19,674 bases of DNA from Cristatella mucedo (lineage: Eukaryota; Bryozoa; Phylactolaemata; Cristatellidae). Shown in pieces: positions 10,547-19,674 of the stretch. Where the stretch lies: positions 1-19,674 of the forward strand of contig WPIO01000609.1 of assembly GCA_009760855.2 (NCBI GenBank). Direction: 5' to 3'. Every line of letters begins with the position of its first letter. Positions within the stretch are counted from its first letter, which is position 1. A model generated the notes under the pieces. That model saw only the letters and a list, made by a program, of their open reading frames with translations, searched no databases and had not been told where the DNA came from. Both the position numbers and the translations under genes were made by a program.

Positions 10547-11911
10547 AGTTCGCACCAGATCGCGGAATGTGTAGAAACTTCAAATCTGCATGTCGGAGCG
10601 TGCGCTGACTGGCAGCAGAGTGCTGCACCATGTTTAAAGCATTTCGCACGTAAATAACACGTTTCGCACGAGTTCGCACCAGATCGCGGAATGTGTAGAA
10701 ACTTCAAATCTGCATGTCGGAGCGTGCGCTGACTGGCAGCAGAGTGCTGCACCATGTTTAAAGCATTTCGCACGTAAATAACACGTTTCGCACGAGTTCG
10801 CACCAGATCGCGGAATGTGTAGAAACTTCAAATCTGCATGTCGGAGCGTGCGCTGACTGGCAGCAGAGTGCTGCACCATGTTTTAAAGCATTTCGCACGT
10901 AAATAACACGTTTCGCACGAGTTCGCACCAGATCGCGGAATATGTAGAAACTTCAAATCTGCATGTCGGAGCGTGCGCTGACTGGCAGCAGAGTGCTGCA
11001 CCATGTTTAAAGCATTTCGCACGTAAATAACACGTTTCGCACGAGTTCGCACCAGATCGCGGAATATGTAGAAACTTCAAATCTGCATGTCGGAGCGTGC
11101 GCTGACTGGCAGCAGAGTGCTGCACCATGTTTAAAGCATTTCGCACGTAAATAACACGTTTCGCACGAGTTCGCACCAGATCGCGGAATGTGTAGAAACT
11201 TCAAATCTGCATGTCGGAGCGTGCGCTGACTGGCAGCAGAGTGCTGCACCATGTTTAAAGCATTTCGCACGTAAATAACACGTTTCGCACGAGTTCGCAC
11301 CAGATCGCGGAATGTGTAGAAACTTCAAATCTGCATGTCGGAGCGTGCGCTGACTGGCAGCAGAGTGCTGCACCATGTTTAAAGCATTTCGCACGTAAAT
11401 AACACGTTTTCGCACGAGTTCGCACCAGATCGCGGAATGTGTAGAAACTTCAAATCTGCATGTCGGAGCGTGCGCTGACTGGCAGCAGAGTGCTGCACCA
11501 TGTTTAAAGCATTTCGCACGTAAATAACACGTTTCGCACGAGTTCGCACCAGATCGCGGAATATGTAGAAACTTCAAATCTGCATGTCGGAGCGTGCGCT
11601 GACTGGCAGCAGAGTGCTGCACCATGTTTAAAGCATTTCGCACGTAAATAACACGTTTCGCACGAGTTCGCACCAGATCGCGGGAATGTAGAAACTTCAA
11701 ATCTGCATGTCGGAGCGTGCGCTGACTGGCAGCAGAGTGCTGCACCATGTTTAAAGCATTTCGCACGTAAATAACACGTTTCGCACGAGTTCGCACCAGA
11801 TCGCGGAATATGTAGAAACTTCAAATCTGCATGTCGGAGCGTGCGCTGACTGGCAGCAGAGTGCTGCACCATGTTTAAAGCATTTCGCACGTAAATAACA
11901 CGTTTCGCATT

Positions 11912-12159
11912 AGTTCGCACCAGATCGCGGAATGTGTTTAAACTTCAAATCTGCATGTCGGAGCGTGAGCTGACTGGCAGCAGAGTGCGGCACCATGTTT
12001 AAAGCATTTCGCACGTAAATAACACGTTTCGCACGAGTTCGCACCAGATCGCGGTATATGTAAACACTTCAAATCTTCATGTCGGAGCGTGCTCTGACTG
12101 GCAGCAGAGTGCTGCACTATGTTTAAAGCATTTCGCACGTAAATAACACGTTTCGCACG
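11912..12159. repeat. Diagnostic unit pair, first copy (units 97-98)
   Basis: Unit 97 follows a GCATTAG junction and has GTGTTTAAAC, GTGAGCTGAC and GTGCGGCACC. Unit 98 has GCGGTATATG, GTAAACAC, AATCTTCATG and GTGCTCTGAC. The same pair of units, with nearly the same variants, occurs exactly 1744 bp downstream (13656-13903). 1744 is 14 units plus the 3-bp and 5-bp gains lying between the two copies. Confidence 0.85.
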
Positions 12160-12655
12160 AGTTCGCACCAGATCGCGGAATGTGTAGAAACTTCAAATCT
12201 GCATGTCGGAGCGTGCGCTGACTGGCAGCAGAGTGCTGCACCATGTTTAAAGCATTTCGCACGTAAATAACACGTTTCGCACGAGTTCGCACCAGATCGC
12301 GGAATGTGTAGAAACTTCAAATCTGCATGTCGGAGCGTGCGCTGACTGGCAGCAGAGTGCTGCACCATGTTTAAAGCATTTCGCACGTAAATAACACGTT
12401 TCGCACGAGTTCGCACCAGATCGCGGAATGTGTAGAAACTTCAAATCTGCATGTCGGAGCGTGCGCTGACTGGCAGCAGAGTGCTGCACCATGTTTAAAG
12501 CATTTCGCACGTAAATAACACGTTTCGCACGAGTTCGCACCAGATCGCGGAATGTGTAAAAACTTCAAATCTGCATGTCGGAGCGTGCGCTGACTGGCAG
12601 CAGAGTGCTGCACCATGTTTAAAGCATTTCGCACGTAAATAACACGTTTCGCACG

Positions 12656-13407
12656 ATTTCGCACCAGATCGCGGAATGTGTAGAAACTTCAAATCTGCAT
12701 GTCGGAGCGTGCGCTGACTGGCAGCAGAGTGCTGCTGCACCATGTTTAAAGCATTTCGCACGTAAATAACACGTTTCGCACGAGTTCGCACCAGATCGCG
12801 GAATGTGTAGAAACTTCAAATCTGCATGTCGGAGCGTGCGCTGACTGGCAGCAGAGTGCTGCACCATGTTTAAAGCATTTCGCACGTAAATAACACGTTT
12901 CGCACGAGTTCGCACCAGATCGCGGAATATGTAGAAACTTCAAATCTGCATGTCGGAGCGTGCGCTGACTGGCAGCAGAGTGCTGCACCATGTTTAAAGC
13001 ATTTCGCACGTAAATAACACGTTTCGCACGAGTTCGCACCAGATCGCGGAATGTGTAGAAACCCAAAATCTGCATGTCGGAGCGTGCGCTGACGGGCAGC
13101 AGAGTGCTGCACCATGATTAGAGCATTTCGCACGTAAATAACACGTTTTAAACGAGTTCGCACCAGATCGCGGAATATGTAGAAACTTCAAATCTGCATG
13201 TCGGAGCGTGCGCTGACTGGCAGCAGAGTTCTGTTCTGCACCATGTTTAAAGCATTTCGCACGTAAATAACACGTTTCGCACGAGTTCGCAGCAGATCGC
13301 GGAATATGAAGAAACTTCAAATCTGCATGTCGGAGCGTGCGCTGAAGTGCAGCAGAGTGCTGCACCATGATTAGAGCATTTCGCACGTAAATAACACGTT
13401 TCGCACG
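12656..13407. repeat. Diverged block, second copy (units 103-108)
   Basis: Landmarks of the 7095-8337 block return here in compressed form: +CTG (unit 103, near 12732), preceded by a GTGTAAAAAC unit; GAAACCCAAAATC (106, near 13062); GAGTTCTG with a TTCTG duplication (107); and unit 108 with GCAGCAGATCGC, ATGAAGAAAC and GCTGAAGTGCAGC. The offset between the copies falls from about 5437 bp at the ACCC landmark to about 5070 bp at the GCAGCAG landmark. That difference of 367 is three units lost, less the 5-bp gain. Confidence 0.65.
13155..13283. repeat. Expanded 129-bp unit with TTCTG duplication (unit 107)
   Basis: GAGTTCTGTTCTGCACC near 13227 is an exact 5-bp tandem duplication in the right part of the hairpin, on the GTT variant background. 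The previous unit ends in TTTTAAACG rather than TTTCGCACG. Confidence 0.88.
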
Positions 13408-13655
13408 AGTTCGCACCAGATCGCGGAATGTGTAGAAACTTCAAATCTGCATGTCGGAGCGTGCGCTGACTGGCAGCAGAGTTCTGCACCATGTTTAAAG
13501 CATTTCGCACGTAAATAACACGTTTCGCACGAGTTCGCAGCAGATCGCGGAATATTATGAAACTTCAAATCTGCATGTCGGAGCGTGCACTGACTGGCAG
13601 CAGAGTTCTGCACCATGTTTAAAGCATTTCGCACGTAAATAACACGTTTCGCATT

Positions 13656-13903
13656 AGTTCGCACCAGATCGCAGAATGTGTTTAAACTTCAAATCTGCAT
13701 GTCGGAGCGTGAGCTGACTGGCAGCAGAGTGCGGCACCATGTTTAAAGCATTTCGCACGTAAATAACACGTTTCGCACGAGTTCGCACCAGATCGCGGAA
13801 TACGTAAACACTTCAAATCTTCATGTCGGAGCGTGCTCTGACTGGCAGCAGAGTGCTGCACCATGTTTAAAGCATTTCGCACGTAAATAACACGTTTCGC
13901 ACG
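13656..13903. repeat. Diagnostic unit pair, second copy (units 111-112)
   Basis: This is the counterpart of 11912-12159: GCATTAG junction, GTGTTTAAAC, GTGAGCTGAC and GTGCGGCACC in unit 111; GTAAACAC, AATCTTCATG and GTGCTCTGAC in unit 112. Differences between the copies include GCAGAATG (a CpG-to-CpA change) in unit 111, and GAATACG in place of GTATATG in unit 112. After this pair the downstream units no longer match those following the first pair variant for variant, so only part of a higher-order unit survives. Confidence 0.85.
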
Positions 13904-14151
13904 AGTTCGCACCAGATCGCGGAATGTGTAGAAACTTCAAATCTGCATGTCGGAGCGTGCGCTGACTGGCAGCAGAGTGCTGCACCATGTTTAAAGCATT
14001 TCGCACGTAAATAACACGTTTCGCACGAGTTCGCACCAGATCGCGGAATATGTAGAAACTTCAAATCTGCATGTCGGAGCGTGCGCTGACTGGCAGCAGA
14101 GTGCTGCACCATGATTAGAGCATTTCGCACGTAAATAACACGTTTCGCACG

Positions 14152-17100
14152 AGTTCGCACCAGATCGCGGAATGTGTAGAAACTTCAAATCTGCATGTCG
14201 GAGCGTGCGCTGACTGGCAGCAGAGTGCTGCACCATGTTTAAAGCATTTCGCACGTAAATAACACGTTTCGCACGAGTTCGCACCAGATCGCGGAATGTG
14301 TAGAAACTTCAAATCTGCATGTCGGAGCGTGCGCTGACTGGCAGCAGAGTGCTGCACCATGTTTAAAGCATTTCGCACGTAAATAACACGTTTCGCACGA
14401 GTTCGCACCAGATCGCGGAATATGAAGAAACTTCAAATCTGCATGTCGGAGCGTGCGCTGACTGGCAGCAGAGTGCTGCACCATGTTTAAAGCATTTCGC
14501 ACGTAAATAACACTTTTCGCACGAGTTCGCACCAGATCGCGGAATGTGTAGAAACTTCAAATCTGCATGTCGGAGCGTGCGCTGACTGGCAGCAGAGTGC
14601 TGCACCATGTTTAAAGCATTTCGCACGTAAATAACACGTTTCGCACGAGTTCGCACCAGATCGCGGAATATGTAGAAACTTCAAATCTGCATGTCGGAGC
14701 GTGCGCTGACTGGCAGCAGAGTGCTGCACCATGTTTAAAGCATTTCGCACGTAAATAACACGTTTCGCACGAGTTCGCACCAGATCGCGGAATGTGTAGA
14801 AACTTCAAATCTGCATGTCGGAGCGTGCGCTGACTGGCAGCAGAGTGCTGCACCATGTTTAAAGCATTTCGCACGTAAATAACACGTTTCGCACGAGTTC
14901 GCACCAGATCGCGGAATGTGTAGAAACTTCAAATCTGCATGTCGGAGCGTGCGCTGACTGGCAGCAGAGTGCTGCACCATGTTTAAAGCATTTCGCACGT
15001 AAATAACACGTTTCGCACGAGTTCGCACCAGATCGCGGAATATGTAGAAACTTCAAATCTGCATGTCGGAGCGTGCGCTGACTGGCAGCAGAGTGCTGCA
15101 CCATGTTTAAAGCATTTCGCACGTAAATAACACGTTTCGCACGAGTTCGCACCAGATCGCGGAATGTGTAGAAACTTCAAATCTGCATGTCGGAGCGTGC
15201 GCTGACTGGCAGCAGAGTGCTGCACCATGTTTAAAGCATTTCGCACGTAAATAACACGTTTCGCACGAGTTCGCACCAGATCGCGGAATGTGTAGAAACT
15301 TCAAATCTGCATGTCGGAGCGTGCGCTGACTGGCAGCAGAGTGCTGCACCATGTTTAAAGCATTTCGCACGTAAATAACACGTTTCGCACGAGTTCGCAC
15401 CAGATCGCGGAATGTGTAGAAACTTCAAATCTGCATGTCGGAGCGTGCGCTGACTGGCAGCAGAGTGCTGCACCATGTTTAAAGCATTTCGCACGTAAAT
15501 AACACGTTTCGCACGAGTTCGCACCAGATCGCGGAATGTGTAGAAACTTCAAATCTGCATGTCGGAGCGTGCGCTGACTGGCAGCAGAGTGCTGCACCAT
15601 GTTTAAAGCATTTCGCACGTAAATAACACGTTTCGCACGAGTTCGCACCAGATCGCGGAATGTGTAGAAACTTCAAATCTGCATGTCGGAGCGTGCGCTG
15701 ACTGGCAGCAGAGTGCTGCACCATGTTTAAAGCATTTCGCACGTAAATAACACGTTTCGCACGAGTTCGCACCAGATCGCGGAATGTGTAGAAACTTCAA
15801 ATCTGCATGTCGGAGCGTGCGCTGACTGGCAGCAGAGTGCTGCACCATGTTTAAAGCATTTCGCACGTAAATAACACGTTTCGCACGAGTTCGCACCAGA
15901 TCGCGGAATGTGTAGAAACTTCAAATCTGCATGTCGGAGCGTGCGCTGACTGGCAGCAGAGTGCTGCACCATGTTTAAAGCATTTCGCACGTAAATAACA
16001 CGTTTCGCACGAGTTCGCACCAGATCGCGGAATATGTAGAAACTTCAAATCTGCATGTCGGAGCGTGCGCTGACTGGCAGCAGAGTGCTGCACCATGTTT
16101 AAAGCATTTCGCACGTAAATAACACGTTTCGCACGAGTTCGCACCAGATCGCGGAAAGTGGAGAAACTTCAAATCTGCATGTCGGAGCGTGCGCTGACTG
16201 GCAGCAGAGTGCTGCACCATGTTTAAAGCATTTCGCACGTAAATAACACGTTTCGCACGAGTTCGCACCAGATCGCGGAATGTGTAGAAACTTCAAATCT
16301 GCATGTCGGAGCGTGCGCTGACTGGCAGCAGAGTGCTGCACCATGTTTAAAGCATTTCGCACGTAAATAACACGTTTCGCACGAGTTCGCACCAGATCGC
16401 GGAATATGTAGAAACTTCAAATCTGCATGTCGGAGCGTGCGCTGACTGGCAGCAGAGTGCTGCACCATGTTTAAAGCATTTCGCACGTAAATAACACGTT
16501 TCGCACGAGTTCGCACCAGATCGCGGAATATGTAGAAACTTCAAATCTGCATGTCGGAGCGTGCGCTGACTGGCAGCAGAGTGCTGCACCATGTTTAAAG
16601 CATTTCGCACGTAAATAACACGTTTCGCACGAGTTCGCACCAGATCGCGGAATGTGTAGAAACTTCAAATCTGCATGTCGGAGCGTGCGCTGACTGGCAG
16701 CAGAGTGCTGCACCATGTTTAAAGCATTTCGCACGTAAATAACACGTTTCGCACGAGTTCGCACCAGATCGCGGAATGTGTAGAAACTTCAAATCTGCAT
16801 GTCGGAGCGTGCGCTGACTGGCAGCAGAGTGCTGCACCATGTTTAAAGCATTTCGCACGTAAATAACACGTTTCGCACGAGTTCGCACCAGATCGCGGAA
16901 TGTGTAGAAACTTCAAATCTGCATGTCGGAGCGTGCGCTGACTGGCAGCAGAGTGCTGCACCATGTTTAAAGCATTTCGCACGTAAATAACACGTTTCGC
17001 ACGAGTTCGCGCACCAGATCGCGGAATGTGTAGAAACTTCAAATCTGCATGTCGGAGCGTGCGCTGACTGGCAGCAGAGTGCTGCACCATGTTTAAAGCA

Positions 17101-18245
17101 TTTCGCACGTAAATAACACGTTTCGCACGAGTTCGCACCAGATCGCGGAATGTGTAGAAACTTCAAATCTGCATGTCGGAGCGTGCGCTGACTGGCAGCA
17201 GAGTGCTGCACCATGTTTAAAGCATTTCGCACGTAAATAACACGTTTCGCACGAGTTCGCACCAGATCGCGGAATATGTAGAAACTTCAAATCTGCATGT
17301 CGGAGCGTGCGCTGACTGGCAGCAGAGTGCTGCACCATGTTTAAAGCATTTCGCACGTAAATAACACGTTTCGCACGAGTTCGCACCAGATCGCGGAATG
17401 TGTAGAAACTTCAAATCTGCATGTCGGAGCGTGCGCTGACTGGCAGCAGAGTGCTGCACCATGTTTAAAGCATTTCGCACGTAAATAACACGTTTCGCAC
17501 GAGTTCGCACCAGATCGCGGAATATGTAGAAACTTCAAATCTGCATGTCGGAGCGTGCGCTGACTGGCAGCAGAGTGCTGCACCATGTTTAAAGCATTTC
17601 GCACGTAAATAACACGTTTCGCACGAGTTCGCACCAGATCGCGGAATATGTAGAAACTTCAAATCTGCATGTCGGAGCGTGCGCTGACTGGCAGCAGAGT
17701 GCTGCACCATGTTTAAAGCATTTCGCACGTAAATAACACGTTTCGCACGAGTTCGCACCAGATCGCGGAATGTGTAGAAACTTCAAATCTGCATGTCGGA
17801 GCGTGCGCTGACTGGCAGCAGAGTGCTGCACCATGTTTAAAGCATTTCGCACGTAAATAACACGTTTCGCACGAGTTCGCACCAGATCGCGGAATATGTA
17901 GAAACTTCAAATCTGCATGTCGGAGCGTGCGCTGACTGGCAGCAGAGTGCTGCACCATGTTTAAAGCATTTCGCACGTAAATAACACGTTTCGCACGAGT
18001 TCGCACCAGATCGCGGAATGTGTAGAAACTTCAAATCTGCATGTCGGAGCGTGCGCTGACTGGCAGCAGAGTGCTGCACCATGTTTAAAGCATTTCGCAC
18101 GTAAATAACACGTTTCGCACGAGTTCGCACCAGATCGCGGAATGTGTAGAAACTTCAAATCTGCATGTCGGAGCGTGCGCTGACTGGCAGCAGAGTGCTG
18201 CACCATGTTTAAAGCATTTCGCACGTAAATAACACGTTTCGCACG
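14152..18245. repeat. Highly homogenised satellite segment (units 115-147)
   Basis: These 33 units are almost free of variation apart from the G/A choice at position 23. Units 123-129 (15144-16011) are seven consecutive G-type units that appear identical. Exceptions are ATGAAG and a CACTTTTCGC substitution in unit 117, AAAGTGGAG in unit 131 (near 16155), and a 2-bp GC gain (TTCGCGCACC) in unit 138 (17004-17129). The order of G and A units is irregular and shows no fixed higher-order period. Confidence 0.87.
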
Positions 18246-18618
18246 AGTTCGCACCAGATCGCGGAATATGTAGAAACTTCAAATCTGCATGTCGGAGCGT
18301 GCGCTGACTGGCAGCAGAGTGCTGCACCATGTTTAAAGCATTTTCGCACGTAAATAACACGTTTCGCACGAGTTCGCACCAGATCGCGGAATGTGTAGAA
18401 ACTTCAAATCTGCATGTCGGAGCGTGCGCTGACTGGCAGCAGAGTGCTGCACCATGTTTAAAGCATTTCGCACGTAAATAACACGTTTCGCACGAGTTCG
18501 CACCAGATCGCGGAATGTGTAGAAACTTCAAATCTGCATGTCGGAGCGTGCGCTGACTGGCAGCAGAGTGCTGCACCATGTTTAAAGCATTTCGCACGTA
18601 AATAACACGTTTCGCACG

Positions 18619-18695
18619 AGTTCGCACCAGATCGCGGCAGCAGAGTGCTGCACCATGTTTAAAGCATTTCGCACGTAAATAACACGTTTCGCACG
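18619..18695. repeat. Truncated 77-bp unit (unit 151)
   Basis: The unit runs AGTTCGCACCAGATCGCGG (positions 1-19), then joins directly to CAGCAGAGTGCTGC (position 67 onward). 47 bp are lost. The bases GG occur at both ends of the deleted segment (positions 18-19 and 65-66), so the joint has 2 bp of microhomology and falls at the base of the hairpin stem. This fits microhomology-mediated joining or template slippage across the dyad. Confidence 0.9.
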
Positions 18696-18825
18696 AGTTC
18701 GCACCAGATCGCGGAATGTGTAGAAACTTCAAATCTGCATGTCGGGGCGTGCGCGTGCGCTGACTGGCAGCAGAGTGCTGCACCATGTTTAAAGCATTTC
18801 GCACGTAAATAACACGTTTCGCACT
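18696..18825. repeat. Expanded 130-bp unit (unit 152)
   Basis: GTCGGGGCGTGCGCGTGCGCTGAC near 18741-18764 contains a 6-bp tandem duplication (GTGCGC) and an A-to-G change next to it. It lies in the AGCGTGCGCT inverted repeat of the unit and directly follows the 77-bp truncated unit, so two events sit within 150 bp. Confidence 0.88.
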
Positions 18826-19570
18826 AGTTCGCACCAGATCGCGGAAATGTGTAAAAACTTCAAATCTGCATGTCGGAGCGTGCGCTGACTGGCAGCAGAG
18901 TGCTGCACCATGTTTAAAGCATTTCGCACGTAAATAACACGTTTCGCACGAGTTCGCACCAGATCGCGGAATATGTAAAACTTCAAATCTGCATGTCGGA
19001 GCGTGCGCTGACTGGCAGCAGAGTGCTGCACCATGTTTAAAGCATTTCGCACGTAAATAACACGTTTCGCACGAGTTCGCACCAGATCGCGGAATGTGTA
19101 GAAACTTCAAATCTGCATGTCGGAGCGTGCGCTGACTGGCAGCAGAGTGCTGCACCATGTTTAAAGCATTTCGCACGTAAATAACACGTTTCGCACGAGT
19201 TCGCACCAGATCGCGGAATGTGTAGAAACTTCAAATCTGCATGTCGGAGCGTGCGCTGACTGGCAGCAGAGTGCTGCACCATGTTTAAAGCATTTCGCAC
19301 GTAAATAACACGTTTTCGCACGAGTTCGCACCAGATCGCGGAATATGTAGAAACTTCAAATCTGCATGTCGGAGCGTGCGCTGACTGGCAGCAGAGTGCT
19401 GCACCATGTTTAAAGCATTTCGCACGTAAATAACACGTTTCGCACGAGTTCGCACCAGATCGCGGAATGTGTAGAAACTTCAAATCTGCATGTCGGAGCG
19501 TGCGCTGACTGGCAGCAGAGTGCTGCACCATGTTTAAAGCATTTCGCACGTAAATAACACGTTTCGCACG

Positions 19571-19674
19571 AGTTCGCACCAGATCGCGAAATGTGTAGAA
19601 ACTTCAAATCTGCATGTCGGAGCGTGCGCTGACTGGCAGCAGAGTGCTGCACCATGTTTAAAGCATTTCGCACG
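19571..19674. repeat. Partial unit at the window edge (unit 159)
   Basis: The first 104 positions of a unit, ending in TTTCGCACG, are present; the window edge cuts the rest. It has TCGCGAAATG in place of TCGCGGAATG, a change shared with unit 57 that creates an NruI-type TCGCGA palindrome. The array therefore continues beyond the window, and its right boundary is not seen. Confidence 0.9.

Larger units (their letters stand above)
6971..14151. repeat. Diverged core of the array (units 57-114)
   Basis: Substitutions are much denser here than on either side, and most rare variants of the window are found here: ACCCAAAATC (units 62, 106), GCAGCAGATCGC (67, 108, 110), GCTGAAGTGCAGC (67, 108), ATGATTAGAGC (106, 108, 114), TTTTAAACG (75, 106), GTGAGCTGAC with GTGCGGCACC (84, 97, 111), and AATCTTCATG with GTGCTCTGAC (98, 112). 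Units sharing several rare variants are separated by many ordinary units, so ordinary and diverged units are interleaved. I read this as an older, less homogenised sub-array caught between two recently amplified segments. Confidence 0.82.
18246..19322. repeat. Disturbed right part of the array (units 148-156)
   Basis: Six of these nine units are not 124 bp: unit 148 (+1, CATTTTCGC near 18342), 151 (77 bp), 152 (130 bp), 153 (+1, GGAAATGTG), 154 (-1, ATGTAAAAC) and 156 (+1, CGTTTTCGC near 19313). Unit 153 follows a GCACTAG junction, like unit 7 at the left end, and units 7 and 154 share the GTAAAACTTC deletion. The indel density resembles the left 2.4 kb and contrasts with the clean segment before it. 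Confidence 0.83.
1..19674. repeat. 124-bp satellite DNA array, 158 units plus a partial unit
   Basis: The window is filled end to end by direct head-to-tail copies of a 124-bp unit beginning AGTTCGCACCAGATCGCGGA and ending AACACGTTTCGCACG. I walked the unit starts one by one: 158 consecutive units run from base 1 to 19570, and a 104-bp partial unit follows. There are 126 units of exactly 124 bp; the rest differ by -47 to +6 bp. No unit is inverted and no non-satellite sequence interrupts the array. Unit composition is 62 G+C of 124 (50%), with 11 CpG against about 7.7 expected. Most units differ from the consensus by zero to three bases. I do not recognise the family by name. Arrays like this normally form heterochromatin (centromere, pericentromere or subtelomere) and evolve by unequal exchange and gene conversion; which location applies here is not visible. 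Strand is arbitrary. Confidence 0.98.

Noticed and set aside
88-19673. About a hundred overlapping minus-strand open frames of 65-373 codons with near-identical peptides (many of 97 codons)
   Set aside because: Both minus-strand stops in each unit (opposite positions 34-36 and 88-90) lie in the same frame, and 124 is one more than a multiple of three, so each frame meets stops only every third unit. The open frames recur at 124-bp steps in all three frames and change length with every small indel. There is no codon-level constraint and no gene context.
1-19674. CRISPR array
   Set aside because: There are no unique spacers. The entire 124-bp unit repeats, and the only variable part is 13 bases with few recurrent versions. 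No cas genes are present.
1-19674. Tandem 5S rRNA or tRNA genes, because the unit is close to 120 bp
   Set aside because: I see no 5S internal control region and no tRNA-like fold or anticodon arm. A T-run terminator is absent from the consensus unit.
1-19674. Yeast-type replication origin (ARS) element in the minus-strand TTATTTACGTG
   Set aside because: Only the first part resembles the ARS consensus; the last bases (GCG) do not match.
1-19674. Transposable element or its terminal repeats as source of the array
   Set aside because: No terminal inverted repeats, target duplications, polyA tail or coding remnants are seen, and every unit is in direct orientation.

Overview
The whole window is one uninterrupted, head-to-tail satellite DNA array. 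I found no gene, RNA gene, transposable element or unique flanking sequence on either strand. The unit is 124 bp. With position 1 set at the first base of the window (start AGTTCGCACC), I count 158 successive units plus a final 104-bp partial unit cut by the window edge. Of the 158 units, 126 are exactly 124 bp. The other 32 carry indels, and two of these are strongly truncated (95 and 77 bp). The length differences sum to -22 bp, which matches the window length exactly, so the array is fully accounted for.

The organism cannot be named from this sequence. An array this long and this uniform, with no coding content, points to a eukaryotic chromosome (centromeric, pericentromeric or subtelomeric heterochromatin). 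The unit is 50% GC and has 11 CpG per 124 bp (observed/expected about 1.4), with very little CpG decay. That argues against long residence in a heavily CpG-methylated germline, or for very recent amplification.

Layout: (1) 1-2374, units 1-19, rich in small indels. (2) 2375-4488, mixed units including a run of seven A-type units. (3) 4489-6970, highly uniform, including eight consecutive G-type units. (4) 6971-14151, units 57-114, the diverged core with most substitutions, shared diagnostic haplotypes, a 95-bp truncated unit and signs of higher-order duplication. (5) 14152-18245, again highly uniform. (6) 18246-19322, a disturbed stretch with a 77-bp truncated unit and a 6-bp expansion. (7) 19323-19674, ordinary units up to the edge.

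Inside the unit there is structure. Positions 98 to 23 of the next unit form a degenerate 10-bp subrepeat beginning TCGC. Positions 66-80 are a perfect 6-bp-stem hairpin around which the larger indels cluster. Positions 20-32 are a short hypervariable window in an otherwise nearly invariant unit. The many minus-strand open frames are an arithmetic consequence of the repeat (124 = 3 x 41 + 1, with both minus-strand stops of a unit in one frame) and are not genes.
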